From positions 1-33,697 of the forward strand of contig JABDLZ010000305.1 of assembly GCA_013001705.1 (NCBI GenBank): a stretch of DNA of 33,697 bases, read 5' to 3'. The notes beneath the pieces were generated by a model that worked only from the letters and a program-made list of their open reading frames with translations, had not been told where the DNA came from and ran no database searches. This DNA comes from Flavobacteriales bacterium. Lineage in GTDB: Bacteria; Bacteroidota; Bacteroidia; Flavobacteriales_D; JABDKJ01. Both the position numbers and the translations under genes were made by a program. This document shows, one piece after another, positions 8,006 to 16,895 of this stretch; the stretch's first letter is position 1; each line of letters begins with the position of its first letter.

Positions 8006-9460
8006 TTGGAGCGCCTTAAAAAAATCATCACTGTACTTATCGGTCAAGGTCTCAATGCCTTGATCAGCTTTTTGATGATGCCTTATCTGGCCCGTAGTCT
8101 CACCAAGGTGGACTATGCCAATTACGGACAGACTTTGCTGGTAGTAGCCAGTGCTATTGCTATCCTAGCGGCCGGATTCAATAAATCCTTATTCGTCTTT
8201 CTAGCCGATGAGAAACGGGATAAGGACCGCACAGTGAGTGGTAACCTGATGGTAGGCATCGGCCTTTCGGTGCTCCTGTCCGTTCTGATCTATTTCTCAG
8301 CAGAGGCGATTGCCGCTTGGTTCGGTAACATGGACCTGGTCCAGTATATACGCATCTATTGTTGGACCTGTCCTTTCATTATACCATACTACGCTCTCAA
8401 TTCTCTGTTGGTCTTCAGCGACAAAGTGAAGGAGTCTACCCAGATTGCTGTTATATCCAATTTGATCAAGGTGAGCGGGCTCTTCGTTGCTATTCAGTTC
8501 TACGCCTCTTTGACCTATGTATTCTACGTTCTGGTCGCAGTAGGGCTGTTACAATTCATATGGACTCTGGGCACTTCATATTCTCTCTGGAGCGTGAAAA
8601 TGAAAGGGGCCTGGAAACTAGGTATCGGACAGTTGCGCATCGGGCTGCCTCTTGGGCTGAGTGCTGTGATGGGCTTACTCATCACTAAGATGGATGGCCT
8701 GATGATCAGCACGCTGATGAGTCAGGAAGCGTACGCTGAATTCCGCAATGGAGCTTGGGAGATACCGCTTATAGGTACGCTCTATGCAAGTATATCCACT
8801 ATCATTCTACCTGAAGTGGCCAAATTATACTCTTCCAAGAATTTCACGGAGATCGTTAGATTGAAAAGCTTGGCCATCGTCAATACTGCGATGGTCACTG
8901 TACCGATCCTCGTATTTCTCCTGGTCAACAGCAAGGTCCTCGTTATCTCCTTGTTCTCTTCCAGCTATGAGGCCAGTTGGCCGGTATTTGCCATTTTCAA
9001 TCTCACCTTGTTGATCCGGATCAATGACTATTCGGACATCCTCGTCTCCTCTGCCAAGACGCGGTTTATCAGTTATTTCTACGCAATATCCCTGTCCCTG
9101 AATGTGATTCTCAATCTTGTTTTCATACACTTCTGGGGCATCTATGGTGCAGCGGCCGCTACTGTGCTATCCATTGCTGTCCTTGCCATTCTTCAGGCCA
9201 GGAAATCGATCGATATCCTTTCGACAGGCTTTGCAGAACTATTCCGTCCGGCAGAGATCCTCAAAGTGATGTTGCTCTCATTGCTCTGCATAGGCTTCAC
9301 CTATCTCATTACATGGCCGCTGGATGTATCTCCATTGACTCGATCCATCATCATGGGTCTGCTCTACTTCCCCTTGATAGGTGGTATCTTTGTGAAGCGA
9401 AAGATGTTCCATCCCTTGGTATTGGAGAAACTTGACTTAAGGAGATATTTGAAGAAGTGA
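8006..9460 (+). CDS. Wzx-type polysaccharide flippase (MOP/MATE-like superfamily)
   Basis: A polytopic membrane protein of about 484 residues with roughly 12-14 hydrophobic segments and the flippase N-terminus KIITVLIGQGLNALISF, then MMPYLARSLTKVDYANYGQ, as in the polysaccharide-synthase/Wzx family. Wzx proteins flip undecaprenyl-diphosphate-linked oligosaccharide units across the inner membrane. The start is uncertain. TTG at 8006 gives a normal N-terminus (MERLKKIITVL), TTG at 7985 is also possible, and the only early ATG (7898) adds about 36 residues of non-hydrophobic, family-unlike sequence across the promoter region. It is the first gene of a plus-strand operon whose next gene starts inside its stop codon. 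Confidence 0.85.
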   Translation: MERLKKIITVLIGQGLNALISFLMMPYLARSLTKVDYANYGQTLLVVASAIAILAAGFNKSLFVFLADEKRDKDRTVSGNLMVGIGLSVLLSVLIYFSAEAIAAWFGNMDLVQYIRIYCWTCPFIIPYYALNSLLVFSDKVKESTQIAVISNLIKVSGLFVAIQFYASLTYVFYVLVAVGLLQFIWTLGTSYSLWSVKMKGAWKLGIGQLRIGLPLGLSAVMGLLITKMDGLMISTLMSQEAYAEFRNGAWEIPLIGTLYASISTIILPEVAKLYSSKNFTEIVRLKSLAIVNTAMVTVPILVFLLVNSKVLVISLFSSSYEASWPVFAIFNLTLLIRINDYSDILVSSAKTRFISYFYAISLSLNVILNLVFIHFWGIYGAAAATVLSIAVLAILQARKSIDILSTGFAELFRPAEILKVMLLSLLCIGFTYLITWPLDVSPLTRSIIMGLLYFPLIGGIFVKRKMFHPLVLEKLDLRRYLKK

Positions 9461-9963
9461 GACGGATACTCTACAGACGCATCCTGGGTCGCCCCTACTA
9501 CTGCAGTATACCCACCGGACTCCTACTTCTCAACTTTGTTGTACAACGCATTTTCAGGCAGAATGCTGAAGTCCCCTACTCTGTGCACTACACCTCCAAA
9601 CTGGTAGGCATCAAACAGATGACCTTGGGGGAAAAGGCCAAGTTATCACTAGCTATCTCTGGAGGTGCATTTATAAAGGCCTTCGAAGGAAGCAGTATCC
9701 GAATTGGTGAGGGGACCATTTTTGCGAATAACGTTACCATTCATACCGGCAATCATGATCTGATCGACAGAGAAAAGATCATCCTGAAGGACATCTCCAT
9801 TGGTCAGAACTGCTGGATAGGCTCCGGAGCATCGATACTCTCAGGAGTGACATTGGGAGATAATGTGACGGTAGGGTCCAATGCGGTAGTGACCAAGGAT
9901 TTCCCGTCCAATGTAGTAATCGGAGGAGTCCCGGCCAAGATCATCAAACACATCGAAGTGTAG
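9457..9963 (+). CDS. Hexapeptide-repeat (left-handed beta-helix) acyltransferase
   Basis: This encodes 168 residues starting with GTG, which overlaps the flippase stop by 4 nt (GTGA). The C-terminal two thirds carry hexapeptide repeats: IRIGEGTIFANNVTI, then ISIGQNCWIGSGASILSG and VTLGDNVTVGSNAVVTK, ending GGVPAKIIKHI as in Maa/WcaF-like acetyltransferases. A histidine in IHTGNHD is the likely catalytic base. It probably O-acetylates a sugar of the surface glycan using acetyl-CoA in the cytoplasm. The N-terminal 50 residues contain a short hydrophobic stretch (TGLLLLNFVVQ) that may associate with the membrane. The exact acceptor is unknown. Confidence 0.85.
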   Translation: MRRILYRRILGRPYYCSIPTGLLLLNFVVQRIFRQNAEVPYSVHYTSKLVGIKQMTLGEKAKLSLAISGGAFIKAFEGSSIRIGEGTIFANNVTIHTGNHDLIDREKIILKDISIGQNCWIGSGASILSGVTLGDNVTVGSNAVVTKDFPSNVVIGGVPAKIIKHIEV

Positions 9964-10011
9964 TGCCTTCTACCCAGCAACAAGAGCCATCTATTATTGA
10001 TACTTCTTTCC

Positions 10012-11103
10012 ATGGCTAAGAAGAAGCATCTCCTTTTAGGTACGGTGGATGTAGGGTGGCGCATCAAGCAGTTTCAGCGATTTGCGAAAGACCATCTCTC
10101 TGACCGATTGGAGAGCAGTAGCCTGGTCTATTACCATGTGCCTAGCAGTGTGCATCGCACTGCCTACGACCGACCCTACAACATCCATCACCGGCCCAAG
10201 TGGACCCGATTGCCCATCAAGTTGATGGAATTCTTCCGTGCTCTGATCATCTTTGATCAATTTCACTTCATCTCGGGTGAAACACTTCTCAATAGGCGTT
10301 TGAGAAGATGGGAATTCAGATGCTATAAATGGTTAGGAAAGGAATTGACCATGCATTTCGTAGGCAGCGACATCCGGGACCCTTATCGGGTCTTCGACCA
10401 AGAAGAACGGCTGGTCCGGGGTCAACTTCCTGAAAAATCAGAGAGTCTGGACTGGCAGCGGAGATTGATCGAGGATGCTGAAACATATGCCCATCACATA
10501 TTGGTCTCAACACCCGACCTACTGGACGTCTGTCCGCAAGCAGTATACTACCCGGTACTTATCGACCTTGAGGATCTGGGTGAGTTGATCCCGGATGTCG
10601 AGGAGAAAAAGTCAGACGAAGAGATACTGATAGTGCATGCACCGTCCAACCCTGCGATCAAAGGGAGCGCGGCCATCGATTCTGTCATGAAGAATATCTT
10701 GGACGAGACCACACTTCCTGTGAGATATATCAACACGGCACACACTGACGAACTCGGACCTGATAGCCAGTACAATCTTTCACGACAGAGTCTATTCCAA
10801 CTCTATCGACAAGCACATATTGTGATAGACCAGATGTTGATCGGCTGGTACGGTCTGCAAGCCTTGGAGGCCCTCATGTGCAATTGCCAGGTCATCACTT
10901 ATATCAGGCCTGATCTGGAATCCCATTTAGCAAAAGGATGTCCCATACGCTCAAGTAGCTTGTACGACCTGGAAAATACAATGAGAACAGCTATCGATCA
11001 GGTCAGAGCTGGTGGATACGATCATCGCGCAGGGAGAAAGTGGGTCTTGGAAGAGCACACCATAGATGAGAATCATCAAGCACTCCTCGACTGTTGGCTA
11101 TGA
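10012..11103 (+). CDS. Glycosyltransferase, GT-B type
   Basis: This encodes 363 residues from the ATG at 10012 (MAKKKHLLLGT); an in-frame TTG at 9997 is less likely. The N-terminal half has the motif FVGSDIRDPYR, seen in a divergent group of GT4-like enzymes. The C-terminal half has IVHAPSNPAIKGS, then VIDQMLIGWYGLQALEALMC, corresponding to the donor-binding E-x7-E region of GT-B enzymes. No membrane segments. It follows the acyltransferase by about 48 nt and overlaps the next glycosyltransferase by 4 nt (ATGA). It presumably adds one sugar to the lipid-linked unit flipped by the Wzx encoded upstream. Donor unknown. Confidence 0.8.
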   Translation: MAKKKHLLLGTVDVGWRIKQFQRFAKDHLSDRLESSSLVYYHVPSSVHRTAYDRPYNIHHRPKWTRLPIKLMEFFRALIIFDQFHFISGETLLNRRLRRWEFRCYKWLGKELTMHFVGSDIRDPYRVFDQEERLVRGQLPEKSESLDWQRRLIEDAETYAHHILVSTPDLLDVCPQAVYYPVLIDLEDLGELIPDVEEKKSDEEILIVHAPSNPAIKGSAAIDSVMKNILDETTLPVRYINTAHTDELGPDSQYNLSRQSLFQLYRQAHIVIDQMLIGWYGLQALEALMCNCQVITYIRPDLESHLAKGCPIRSSSLYDLENTMRTAIDQVRAGGYDHRAGRKWVLEEHTIDENHQALLDCWL

Positions 11104-12209
11104 AGAGGATCTGCTATATCGTATCCGATATCGACCGATCATTGGCCTTTGAATGGATCGTTAAGAACCTCGATTCCAAAAGATTCCATCTCCGATTCAT
11201 TCTTCTCAATCCCGGTCCGAGTGCACTGGAGAAATATCTGATTGAAACTCAGGTTCCATTCATTCGCATCAATGCAGACGGTTCCTTGGGTCTAATATCC
11301 GCATGGATACAGGTCTGGTGGCACCTTCTGATCCATCGCCCACATATCGTTCATTGTCATATGAGAAAGGCGAAGCTGATCGGTATCAGTGCGTCATTTC
11401 TGTCGCTCATTAGCCGAAGGATATACACCAGACACTCAGCGGATTACAATCACAAGTATCATCCTCATGCTGTGAAGTATGATCGATTGGTCAACACACT
11501 TTCCACCGACATTGTTGCCATTTCAAAGAACGTAGAAGAAGTGCTTACTCAGGATGAGAAAGCAGCCCCCCAAAAGATCCATCGAATCCCGCATGGCTTT
11601 GACCTGAAAGGATTTCAAGAGGTGGATGCAAGACGGATACTGGCCCTCAAGACAAAGTGGGAATTAGAGGGAGACAGAACATGTATCGGTGTCATCAGCC
11701 GCATGCTGGAGTTGAAAGGTTTTCAATACATCATACCCGCAATCGCTCGACTTCAGAAGCAAGGAGTCAAATGCACTCTGGTCATCGCCAATGCCCGTGG
11801 CCCCTATCTGGACCATGTCAAGAGACTTATTGCGGAGCATGCACTCGATGATGTCAGACTCATTCCTTTCGAACATGATATACAGGCTCTCTATCACTGC
11901 TTCGATATTTTCTTGCACACTCCGATAGACCGGAGATCCGAGGCATTTGGACAGACCTATGTAGAGGGCCTAGCAGCCGGTATACCAAGTGTATTCACAC
12001 TATCTGGTGTGGCACCAGAGTTCATCACTGATTCGCACAATGCCTTGGTGGTTCCCCATTGTGACAAGGAGGCCATATCAGACGCCATCCAACGCCTCTT
12101 GGAAGATGAACATCTTCGAAGTGAACTTAGTCGTCAAGGAAAAGAGTCTGTAAAGATCTTTGCACTTGATACATTCATCCAACGACTGGAATCCTTGTAT
12201 GGACACTGA
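11100..12209 (+). CDS. Glycosyltransferase family 4
   Basis: This encodes 369 residues from the ATG at 11100, which overlaps the previous stop (ATGA). Typical GT4 features are the N-terminal Rossmann strand RICYIVSDIDRS, an acceptor-side motif IVHCHMRKAKLIG, and the donor site GVISRMLELKGFQYIIPAIA followed by EAFGQTYVEGLAAGIPSVF, the retaining GT4 E-x7-E motif. Cytoplasmic, no membrane segments. The start one in-frame TTG earlier (11094) is rejected because the ATGA junction is the standard form in this operon. Confidence 0.9.
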   Translation: MKRICYIVSDIDRSLAFEWIVKNLDSKRFHLRFILLNPGPSALEKYLIETQVPFIRINADGSLGLISAWIQVWWHLLIHRPHIVHCHMRKAKLIGISASFLSLISRRIYTRHSADYNHKYHPHAVKYDRLVNTLSTDIVAISKNVEEVLTQDEKAAPQKIHRIPHGFDLKGFQEVDARRILALKTKWELEGDRTCIGVISRMLELKGFQYIIPAIARLQKQGVKCTLVIANARGPYLDHVKRLIAEHALDDVRLIPFEHDIQALYHCFDIFLHTPIDRRSEAFGQTYVEGLAAGIPSVFTLSGVAPEFITDSHNALVVPHCDKEAISDAIQRLLEDEHLRSELSRQGKESVKIFALDTFIQRLESLYGH

Positions 12210-13119
12210 GCCACTGTTCTCCATCATCGTCCCTACCTACAATCGGGGGGACATCATCGGGTCAACACTGGATTCGATACTTGCACAGACTTACGATGAC
12301 TACGAGGTCATAATTGTAGATGATGGTAGTACCGATAATACAGCTGAAGTAATCCGAGCCATAGATGATAAGCGATTCAAGTATTTCTTTCAGGAGAATC
12401 AAGAACGCGGTCGAGCACGTAATCATGGAATAGAGAAAAGTCTAGGCAGATACATCACCTTTCTCGATTCTGATGACCTCATCTATCCAGAGCACTTGGA
12501 AATTGCTCGGCAGAATATCCAGAACGGATCGGATTTCTTCTGGCAACCATATGAGGAGATCGATCGGAATGGACATTTGGTGAGGGCCTATGAGAGATCG
12601 AAGAAGGGAATAGTAGAAGAACTCGTGGACAAAGGCAATATTCTCGCGTGTCATGGGATATTCATAAAAAAAGACCTCTTGCGTGATATCAGATTCAACG
12701 AGAACCGGGAAATGGCGGGATCCGAGGATTTAGACCTCTGGTTGCGCCTGACGGCTCGACATCCTATCACCAATACCCATCAGGTCACAAATGCCTTGGT
12801 ACACCATGATGATAGAAGTGTCTTCAATTTCCCTTTTGACCGATTGGAACGAAGAAAACTCTTGATGCTGGAAAGCCTACAGTCAGATGCTGTTTTCATG
12901 GAGCAATTCGGAGATCGATTCCATAGGGTCGAATCGAATGCCTATGGCTATATCGCCTTGCATGCTTCCATGAATCCGAGCAATCCGCTCGGCCAAGCAC
13001 TGCGCTATCTTCATAAGAGTGTGGCCTCTTCACCGCCTGTGCTCGTGCAGAAACGTACCTGGGTGACGCTAAGAAACATAGTGAGTCGATTCATGGGCGC
13101 TGAAAGGAGTTCAACATGA
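12199..13119 (+). CDS. Glycosyltransferase family 2 (GT-A)
   Basis: This encodes 306 residues from the ATG at 12199, overlapping the previous gene by 11 nt; an in-frame ATG at 12160 lies deeper in that gene and adds nothing conserved. The GT-A signature is complete: FSIIVPTYNRGDIIGSTLDS, IIVDDGSTDNTAEVI (residues 38-52), and the metal/nucleotide-sugar motif LDSDD at residues 89-93. GSEDLDLWLRL near residue 180 matches the ED catalytic-base motif of inverting GT2 enzymes. No transmembrane helix, so it is a soluble cytoplasmic enzyme adding a sugar to the lipid-linked unit. Confidence 0.92.
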   Translation: MDTEPLFSIIVPTYNRGDIIGSTLDSILAQTYDDYEVIIVDDGSTDNTAEVIRAIDDKRFKYFFQENQERGRARNHGIEKSLGRYITFLDSDDLIYPEHLEIARQNIQNGSDFFWQPYEEIDRNGHLVRAYERSKKGIVEELVDKGNILACHGIFIKKDLLRDIRFNENREMAGSEDLDLWLRLTARHPITNTHQVTNALVHHDDRSVFNFPFDRLERRKLLMLESLQSDAVFMEQFGDRFHRVESNAYGYIALHASMNPSNPLGQALRYLHKSVASSPPVLVQKRTWVTLRNIVSRFMGAERSST

Positions 13120-13171
13120 TGCATGCCCTCATAGTATATTCGGACGCTTTCAATCCCAAACGCAAGATGCA

Positions 13172-14260
13172 TTGAGGATTCTCATCGTATCGACATATCC
13201 GCTGGACAAGGGGCCTTCTCAACGCTTCCGTATCGGACAATATCTCTCCGCTATCAAAAAGGCAGGTCATAGTGTAGAGTATCATGCGTTTTTCGATGAG
13301 GAGGCCTATCAGGTCCTATACCGTTCAGGAAAATTCTGGACCAAGGTCAAGCATTTGATCAGGGGCTTCTCCAAGCGATTGCTCCTTACCACTCGGCTAT
13401 ATCGATATGACTGTCTTTGGATTCAGCGAGAGGCATCCATCATAGGGCCTCCTACTCTAGCATTCATCGCTAGGTTTTTATTCAGGAAAAGGCTGGTATT
13501 CGACTTCGATGATGCTATCTGGTTGCCTAATTACACAGAGGCCAATGCACGATTCCATCGGCTCAAGTCCTATTGGAAGGTGAGATATCTGATCAAATGG
13601 AGTCATCAAGTCATTGCTGGAAACGAGTTCTTGGCGGACTTTGCACGACAATATAATTCGCAGGTCACAGTCATACCCACTGTGGTTGACACGGAGACCT
13701 ATTATCTACCGAACGGCTCAAAAGGGTTAACAGAGATACCGACCGTTGGCTGGACCGGGAGCATAAGTACCGTTCCTCACTTGGCTTCCATCCTCCCTAT
13801 TCTGAATGAAGTTCCTGCTGAAATTCCATTCCGCATGTTGGTCATCAGCAATTCCGACCCAGCTTTTACCGACTTCGATTATGAATTCCGTCAATGGGAC
13901 AAAGAGCGCGAGATACAGGACTTGAACGAGATGGACATTGGGATCATGCCACTTCCAGACAATGAATGGACACGTGGCAAATGTGGCTTCAAGGCCATAC
14001 AATACATGTCGTTGGGCATACCTACTATCGCCTCTCCGGTAGGTATGAATCAACAATTGATCGATCACGGGCGGAACGGGATACTCAGTTCTACTCCTGA
14101 AGAATGGAAAGCATCTTTGATGCTTCTCTTGACCGATACTGAACGCAGGCAAGCATTAGGCAAGTCAGGTCGATCGACCATAGAAAGTCACTACTCCGTA
14201 AGTAGTCAATGCTCCAAACTGATCGAAGCATTGGTGGGGGAAGAAGACCTTCTGACCTGA
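13172..14260 (+). CDS. Glycosyltransferase, GT4-like
   Basis: This encodes 362 residues starting with TTG at 13172; no in-frame ATG lies nearby and the protein begins with the typical strand RILIVSTYPLDKGPSQRFR. The centre has VFDFDDAIWLP, then GNEFLADFARQY. The donor region has GWTGSISTVPHL, IGIMPLPDNEWTRGKCGFKA, then QYMSLGIPTIASPVG. The E of the usual E-x7-E is replaced by a KCGFKAIQY arrangement, as in a subset of GT4-like enzymes. It is the last gene of the wzx operon, 52 nt after the GT2 gene. Its final 55 nt overlap the 3' end of the convergent membrane protein gene. Confidence 0.85.
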   Translation: MRILIVSTYPLDKGPSQRFRIGQYLSAIKKAGHSVEYHAFFDEEAYQVLYRSGKFWTKVKHLIRGFSKRLLLTTRLYRYDCLWIQREASIIGPPTLAFIARFLFRKRLVFDFDDAIWLPNYTEANARFHRLKSYWKVRYLIKWSHQVIAGNEFLADFARQYNSQVTVIPTVVDTETYYLPNGSKGLTEIPTVGWTGSISTVPHLASILPILNEVPAEIPFRMLVISNSDPAFTDFDYEFRQWDKEREIQDLNEMDIGIMPLPDNEWTRGKCGFKAIQYMSLGIPTIASPVGMNQQLIDHGRNGILSSTPEEWKASLMLLLTDTERRQALGKSGRSTIESHYSVSSQCSKLIEALVGEEDLLT

Positions 14261-15606
14261 GCCGCTTTCATCTGTTTCAACTCTTTGACCTTGTGACGCA
14301 AAATTACCAGTGTGCTCAGGTAAAATGGTATACATGGAATCTTATAGCGCACCAGAGCACCGAAATTGTACGAGGTGAATCCCACAGCGAATCCAAAAGT
14401 GATAGCAAAGGAAAGTGTCATCAGGAGAAAAGCATCTTTATTGAGTATGCGCAGTACCCTGAAGAATCCCAAGCCCAAGAAAATGAAGAAGGAGAATAGG
14501 AAGATCGCGGTGCTCTCAATAGCTGCTGCCAGCATAGCGACATTCTTGACTTCCCAGAGGTAGGGTCTGAAGAAGGTCACGTTCACCGCTGGGATGAACA
14601 TTTTCAGCGTACCTGCAAGATCCGGTTCATATTCACCTAAGGAGTAGCTCGATCCTCGACCGTGTTGATCGCTTGTGTTCTTGCCTTCAACATAGTGCCA
14701 GGATTGCATGCTCTGAGCGGTCTTGAATACGGAATCGACATTGTACTTACTCGAGAACTGACCGATGAAGGTGACCGAATATGCAATACCGAAGATCGAC
14801 ACAGCAAGCAACATGGGAAAGACCAAACTCCTCACTACCCAGTTACGAATTCCGTCCCGCACGTTCATCACGATCCAGATGATGATAGCCGGAATGATAG
14901 TGATCAATACATAGGGCTTGATCTCGAATATGATGTACGAACAGATGATGATAATGATGCTCGAACCAATTCGCTTCAGCACTCCTGCGGAAATCAAACT
15001 ATCCACGTAGTATATCAAATGACCAAGAAACCCTATGACTATTGAGTCTTTCATTATCCCGGAACCCCAGAAAAAGACAGAGGGTACAAAAAGGACCGCA
15101 TATGCGATCTCTCGGTGGGCCTTGGGATATCTGCGACATAGCAGCCTGAAGAAATTCCAGATACCCGTATAACTCAATCCAGCGAATATCAGACTCGTTG
15201 AGAAATAACTATTCAATCCTAATAGGGTGGCTACACTACTAATCTTCACTGTGAACCATTCTGGAGTTCCGATATTATATCTCAGCGGAGCTTGTATTTC
15301 ATAGTAATCTGCCAATATTTGCTCAGTAGACGCCCAGATAATGCGCCAGTAGTCCAAGGGGGATTCCAAAAAAACGGAGACCATATAGGATGAGTCATGG
15401 AAGTAGGTCTTGGTATCTCCACCGTACGTGTAGTAATAGGTATATACAAGAGCAAAGGCCAGTCCACCGAACAGCTTCACGAACAGACCTGACATGAAAT
15501 ACTTGCGATAGAGCGGATTCTGGCTTTTATTCCCTCTGACGATCAGACCTACTCCGAGGATCAGGATGAAATAGAATACAGTGGCGATGATGTCGAAGAA
15601 TGACAT
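14206..15606 (-). CDS. Polytopic membrane protein, candidate glycan polymerase
   Basis: This encodes 466 residues with about ten hydrophobic segments (first at residues 4-24, others near 45-60, 140-160, 190-210, 215-255, 270-295, and three after 370). A large extracytoplasmic loop lies around residues 295-345 (KYNVDSVFKTAQSMQSWHYV onward). The topology, with many helices and one large periplasmic loop, plus the setting among glycosyltransferases and a Wzx flippase, suggests a Wzy-type polymerase or ligase. No sequence motif proves this, because Wzy proteins share little sequence. The gene is opposite in strand to both neighbours and overlaps the upstream glycosyltransferase tail to tail by 55 nt. 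A TATTTTTG promoter element lies 8 nt before its ATG. Confidence 0.7.
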   Translation of the reverse strand: MSFFDIIATVFYFILILGVGLIVRGNKSQNPLYRKYFMSGLFVKLFGGLAFALVYTYYYTYGGDTKTYFHDSSYMVSVFLESPLDYWRIIWASTEQILADYYEIQAPLRYNIGTPEWFTVKISSVATLLGLNSYFSTSLIFAGLSYTGIWNFFRLLCRRYPKAHREIAYAVLFVPSVFFWGSGIMKDSIVIGFLGHLIYYVDSLISAGVLKRIGSSIIIIICSYIIFEIKPYVLITIIPAIIIWIVMNVRDGIRNWVVRSLVFPMLLAVSIFGIAYSVTFIGQFSSKYNVDSVFKTAQSMQSWHYVEGKNTSDQHGRGSSYSLGEYEPDLAGTLKMFIPAVNVTFFRPYLWEVKNVAMLAAAIESTAIFLFSFFIFLGLGFFRVLRILNKDAFLLMTLSFAITFGFAVGFTSYNFGALVRYKIPCIPFYLSTLVILRHKVKELKQMKAAQVRRSSSPTNASISLEH

Positions 15607-15614
15607 ATTGAGAA

Positions 15615-15622
15615 CAAAAATA
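15615..15622 (-). promoter_or_regulatory. Putative -7 element (TATTTTTG) of the membrane protein gene
   Basis: TATTTTTG on the minus strand matches TAnnTTTG and ends 8 nt before the ATG at 15606. No clear -33 match at the usual spacing. Confidence 0.4.
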
Positions 15623-15648
15623 GATATACCGCACCAAGCGGACCCAGC

Positions 15649-15670
15649 AATTCCTACTCATGAAGGAATT
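15649..15670. repeat. Inverted repeat upstream of the 15688 glycosyltransferase
   Basis: AATTCCT (15649-15655) and AGGAATT (15664-15670) form a perfect 7-bp inverted repeat with an 8-nt loop in the 81-nt divergent intergenic region. It could be an operator or an RNA hairpin in the leader; nothing else supports a role. Confidence 0.3.
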
Positions 15671-15687
15671 CAGGCATAAGGTAGTAT

Positions 15688-16893
15688 ATGGCCCATATCC
15701 TCTATTTGACCTATGACGGACTGACCGATAATCTCGGTAGATCCCAGATCATCCCTTATATAAATGGCTTGGCCCAAATTGGCCATTTCATCTGGGTGAT
15801 CTCAGTGGACAAAGCCGATCATTATGCTACTCGCCATACCGAGGTCGAGTCACAGCTTCACAGCAGTATCTCGTGGGTCAGTATCCGCTATACCAAGCGT
15901 CCTCCCTTGCTTTCTACGATCTATGATCTGAGAAGAATGCAAAAGGCTGCTAGTCAACTGGTACGGGAAAAGAGAATCCAGACCGTCCATGTGCGCAGCT
16001 ACCCTCCCATGTCTATCGCTCTGAAGCTTGCCCAAAGCCATGGCGTCAAAGTACTCTTCGATATGCGAGGTTTCTATCCCGAAGAGCGGATCGAAGGTGG
16101 AATCTGGAACCTTCGAAATCCAATCCACCGAGCGGTCTACAACAGGCTGAAGAAAAAAGAGCTGAATTTTATTGAGAAGGCCGATCATATCATCAGCCTG
16201 ACTGAAAAGGCGAAGAACATCTTGATGGATACGTTCAATGTGTCCGGATCAAAGGTCACCGTAATACCATGTTGCGCTGATTTCGAACACTTCCGATTGG
16301 CACAGACCAAACCACCGTTACAACCCTTGAAAGTCCTCTATCTCGGGTCTTTAGGTACGTGGTACTTGATCCCTACATTGGTGCAATTCTTCCAGCGCAC
16401 ACAAGAGATTTATCCCGATGCACAACTGCATGTGATCACCGGTGATCACCCAGAACAACTTTATCTCGAAGCAGGTCGACTGGGAGTCGCTTCTTCGTCC
16501 ATCCATTGTCGTTCTGCAGAGCGGGAAGAAGTACCAGAACTCATTGGCGCTTGTCACCTTTCGGTGTTTTTCATCAAAGACTCTTTCTCTAAATCCGCCT
16601 CCTCTCCCACCAAATTAGCAGAGATACTGGCCAGTGGACGTCCTGTGATCTGCAATGGCGAGATAGGTGACCTGAATCGACTATCTACCCAGCTTACAGG
16701 TCTGTACACACTACATCTGAGTGACATAGAGACTATCGATTTGTCGAAGGTCATAGAGCAACTGATGGATCTGGACCCGAATGCTATCCGGAACTCGGCC
16801 AAGGAGATTCTCGACCTGGATGTCGCTATTGCGGCATACACACGCGTCCATGCTGGATTGAGCGATCAAAATTCCAGTACTTCAGTCCAATAG
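15688..16893 (+). CDS. Glycosyltransferase family 4
   Basis: This encodes 401 residues. The N-terminus HILYLTYDGLTDNLGRSQII and the middle HVRSYPPMSIALKLA, then FDMRGFYPEERIEGG, belong to a GT4 subfamily common in Bacteroidota glycan clusters. The C-terminal donor site has YLGSLGTWYLIPTLV and SSPTKLAEILASGRPVI, followed by NGEIGDL. It is clearly related in motif order to the glycosyltransferase at 944-2092. No membrane segments. It starts a two-gene plus unit: the next gene begins 2 nt after its stop. Donor and acceptor unknown. Confidence 0.88.
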   Translation: MAHILYLTYDGLTDNLGRSQIIPYINGLAQIGHFIWVISVDKADHYATRHTEVESQLHSSISWVSIRYTKRPPLLSTIYDLRRMQKAASQLVREKRIQTVHVRSYPPMSIALKLAQSHGVKVLFDMRGFYPEERIEGGIWNLRNPIHRAVYNRLKKKELNFIEKADHIISLTEKAKNILMDTFNVSGSKVTVIPCCADFEHFRLAQTKPPLQPLKVLYLGSLGTWYLIPTLVQFFQRTQEIYPDAQLHVITGDHPEQLYLEAGRLGVASSSIHCRSAEREEVPELIGACHLSVFFIKDSFSKSASSPTKLAEILASGRPVICNGEIGDLNRLSTQLTGLYTLHLSDIETIDLSKVIEQLMDLDPNAIRNSAKEILDLDVAIAAYTRVHAGLSDQNSSTSVQ

Positions 16894-16895
16894 GC

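Noticed and set aside
14191-14205. Small inverted repeat CTACT/AGTAG after the stop of the membrane protein gene
   Set aside because: The stem is only 5 bp, has no T-run, and lies inside the coding sequence of the convergent glycosyltransferase.
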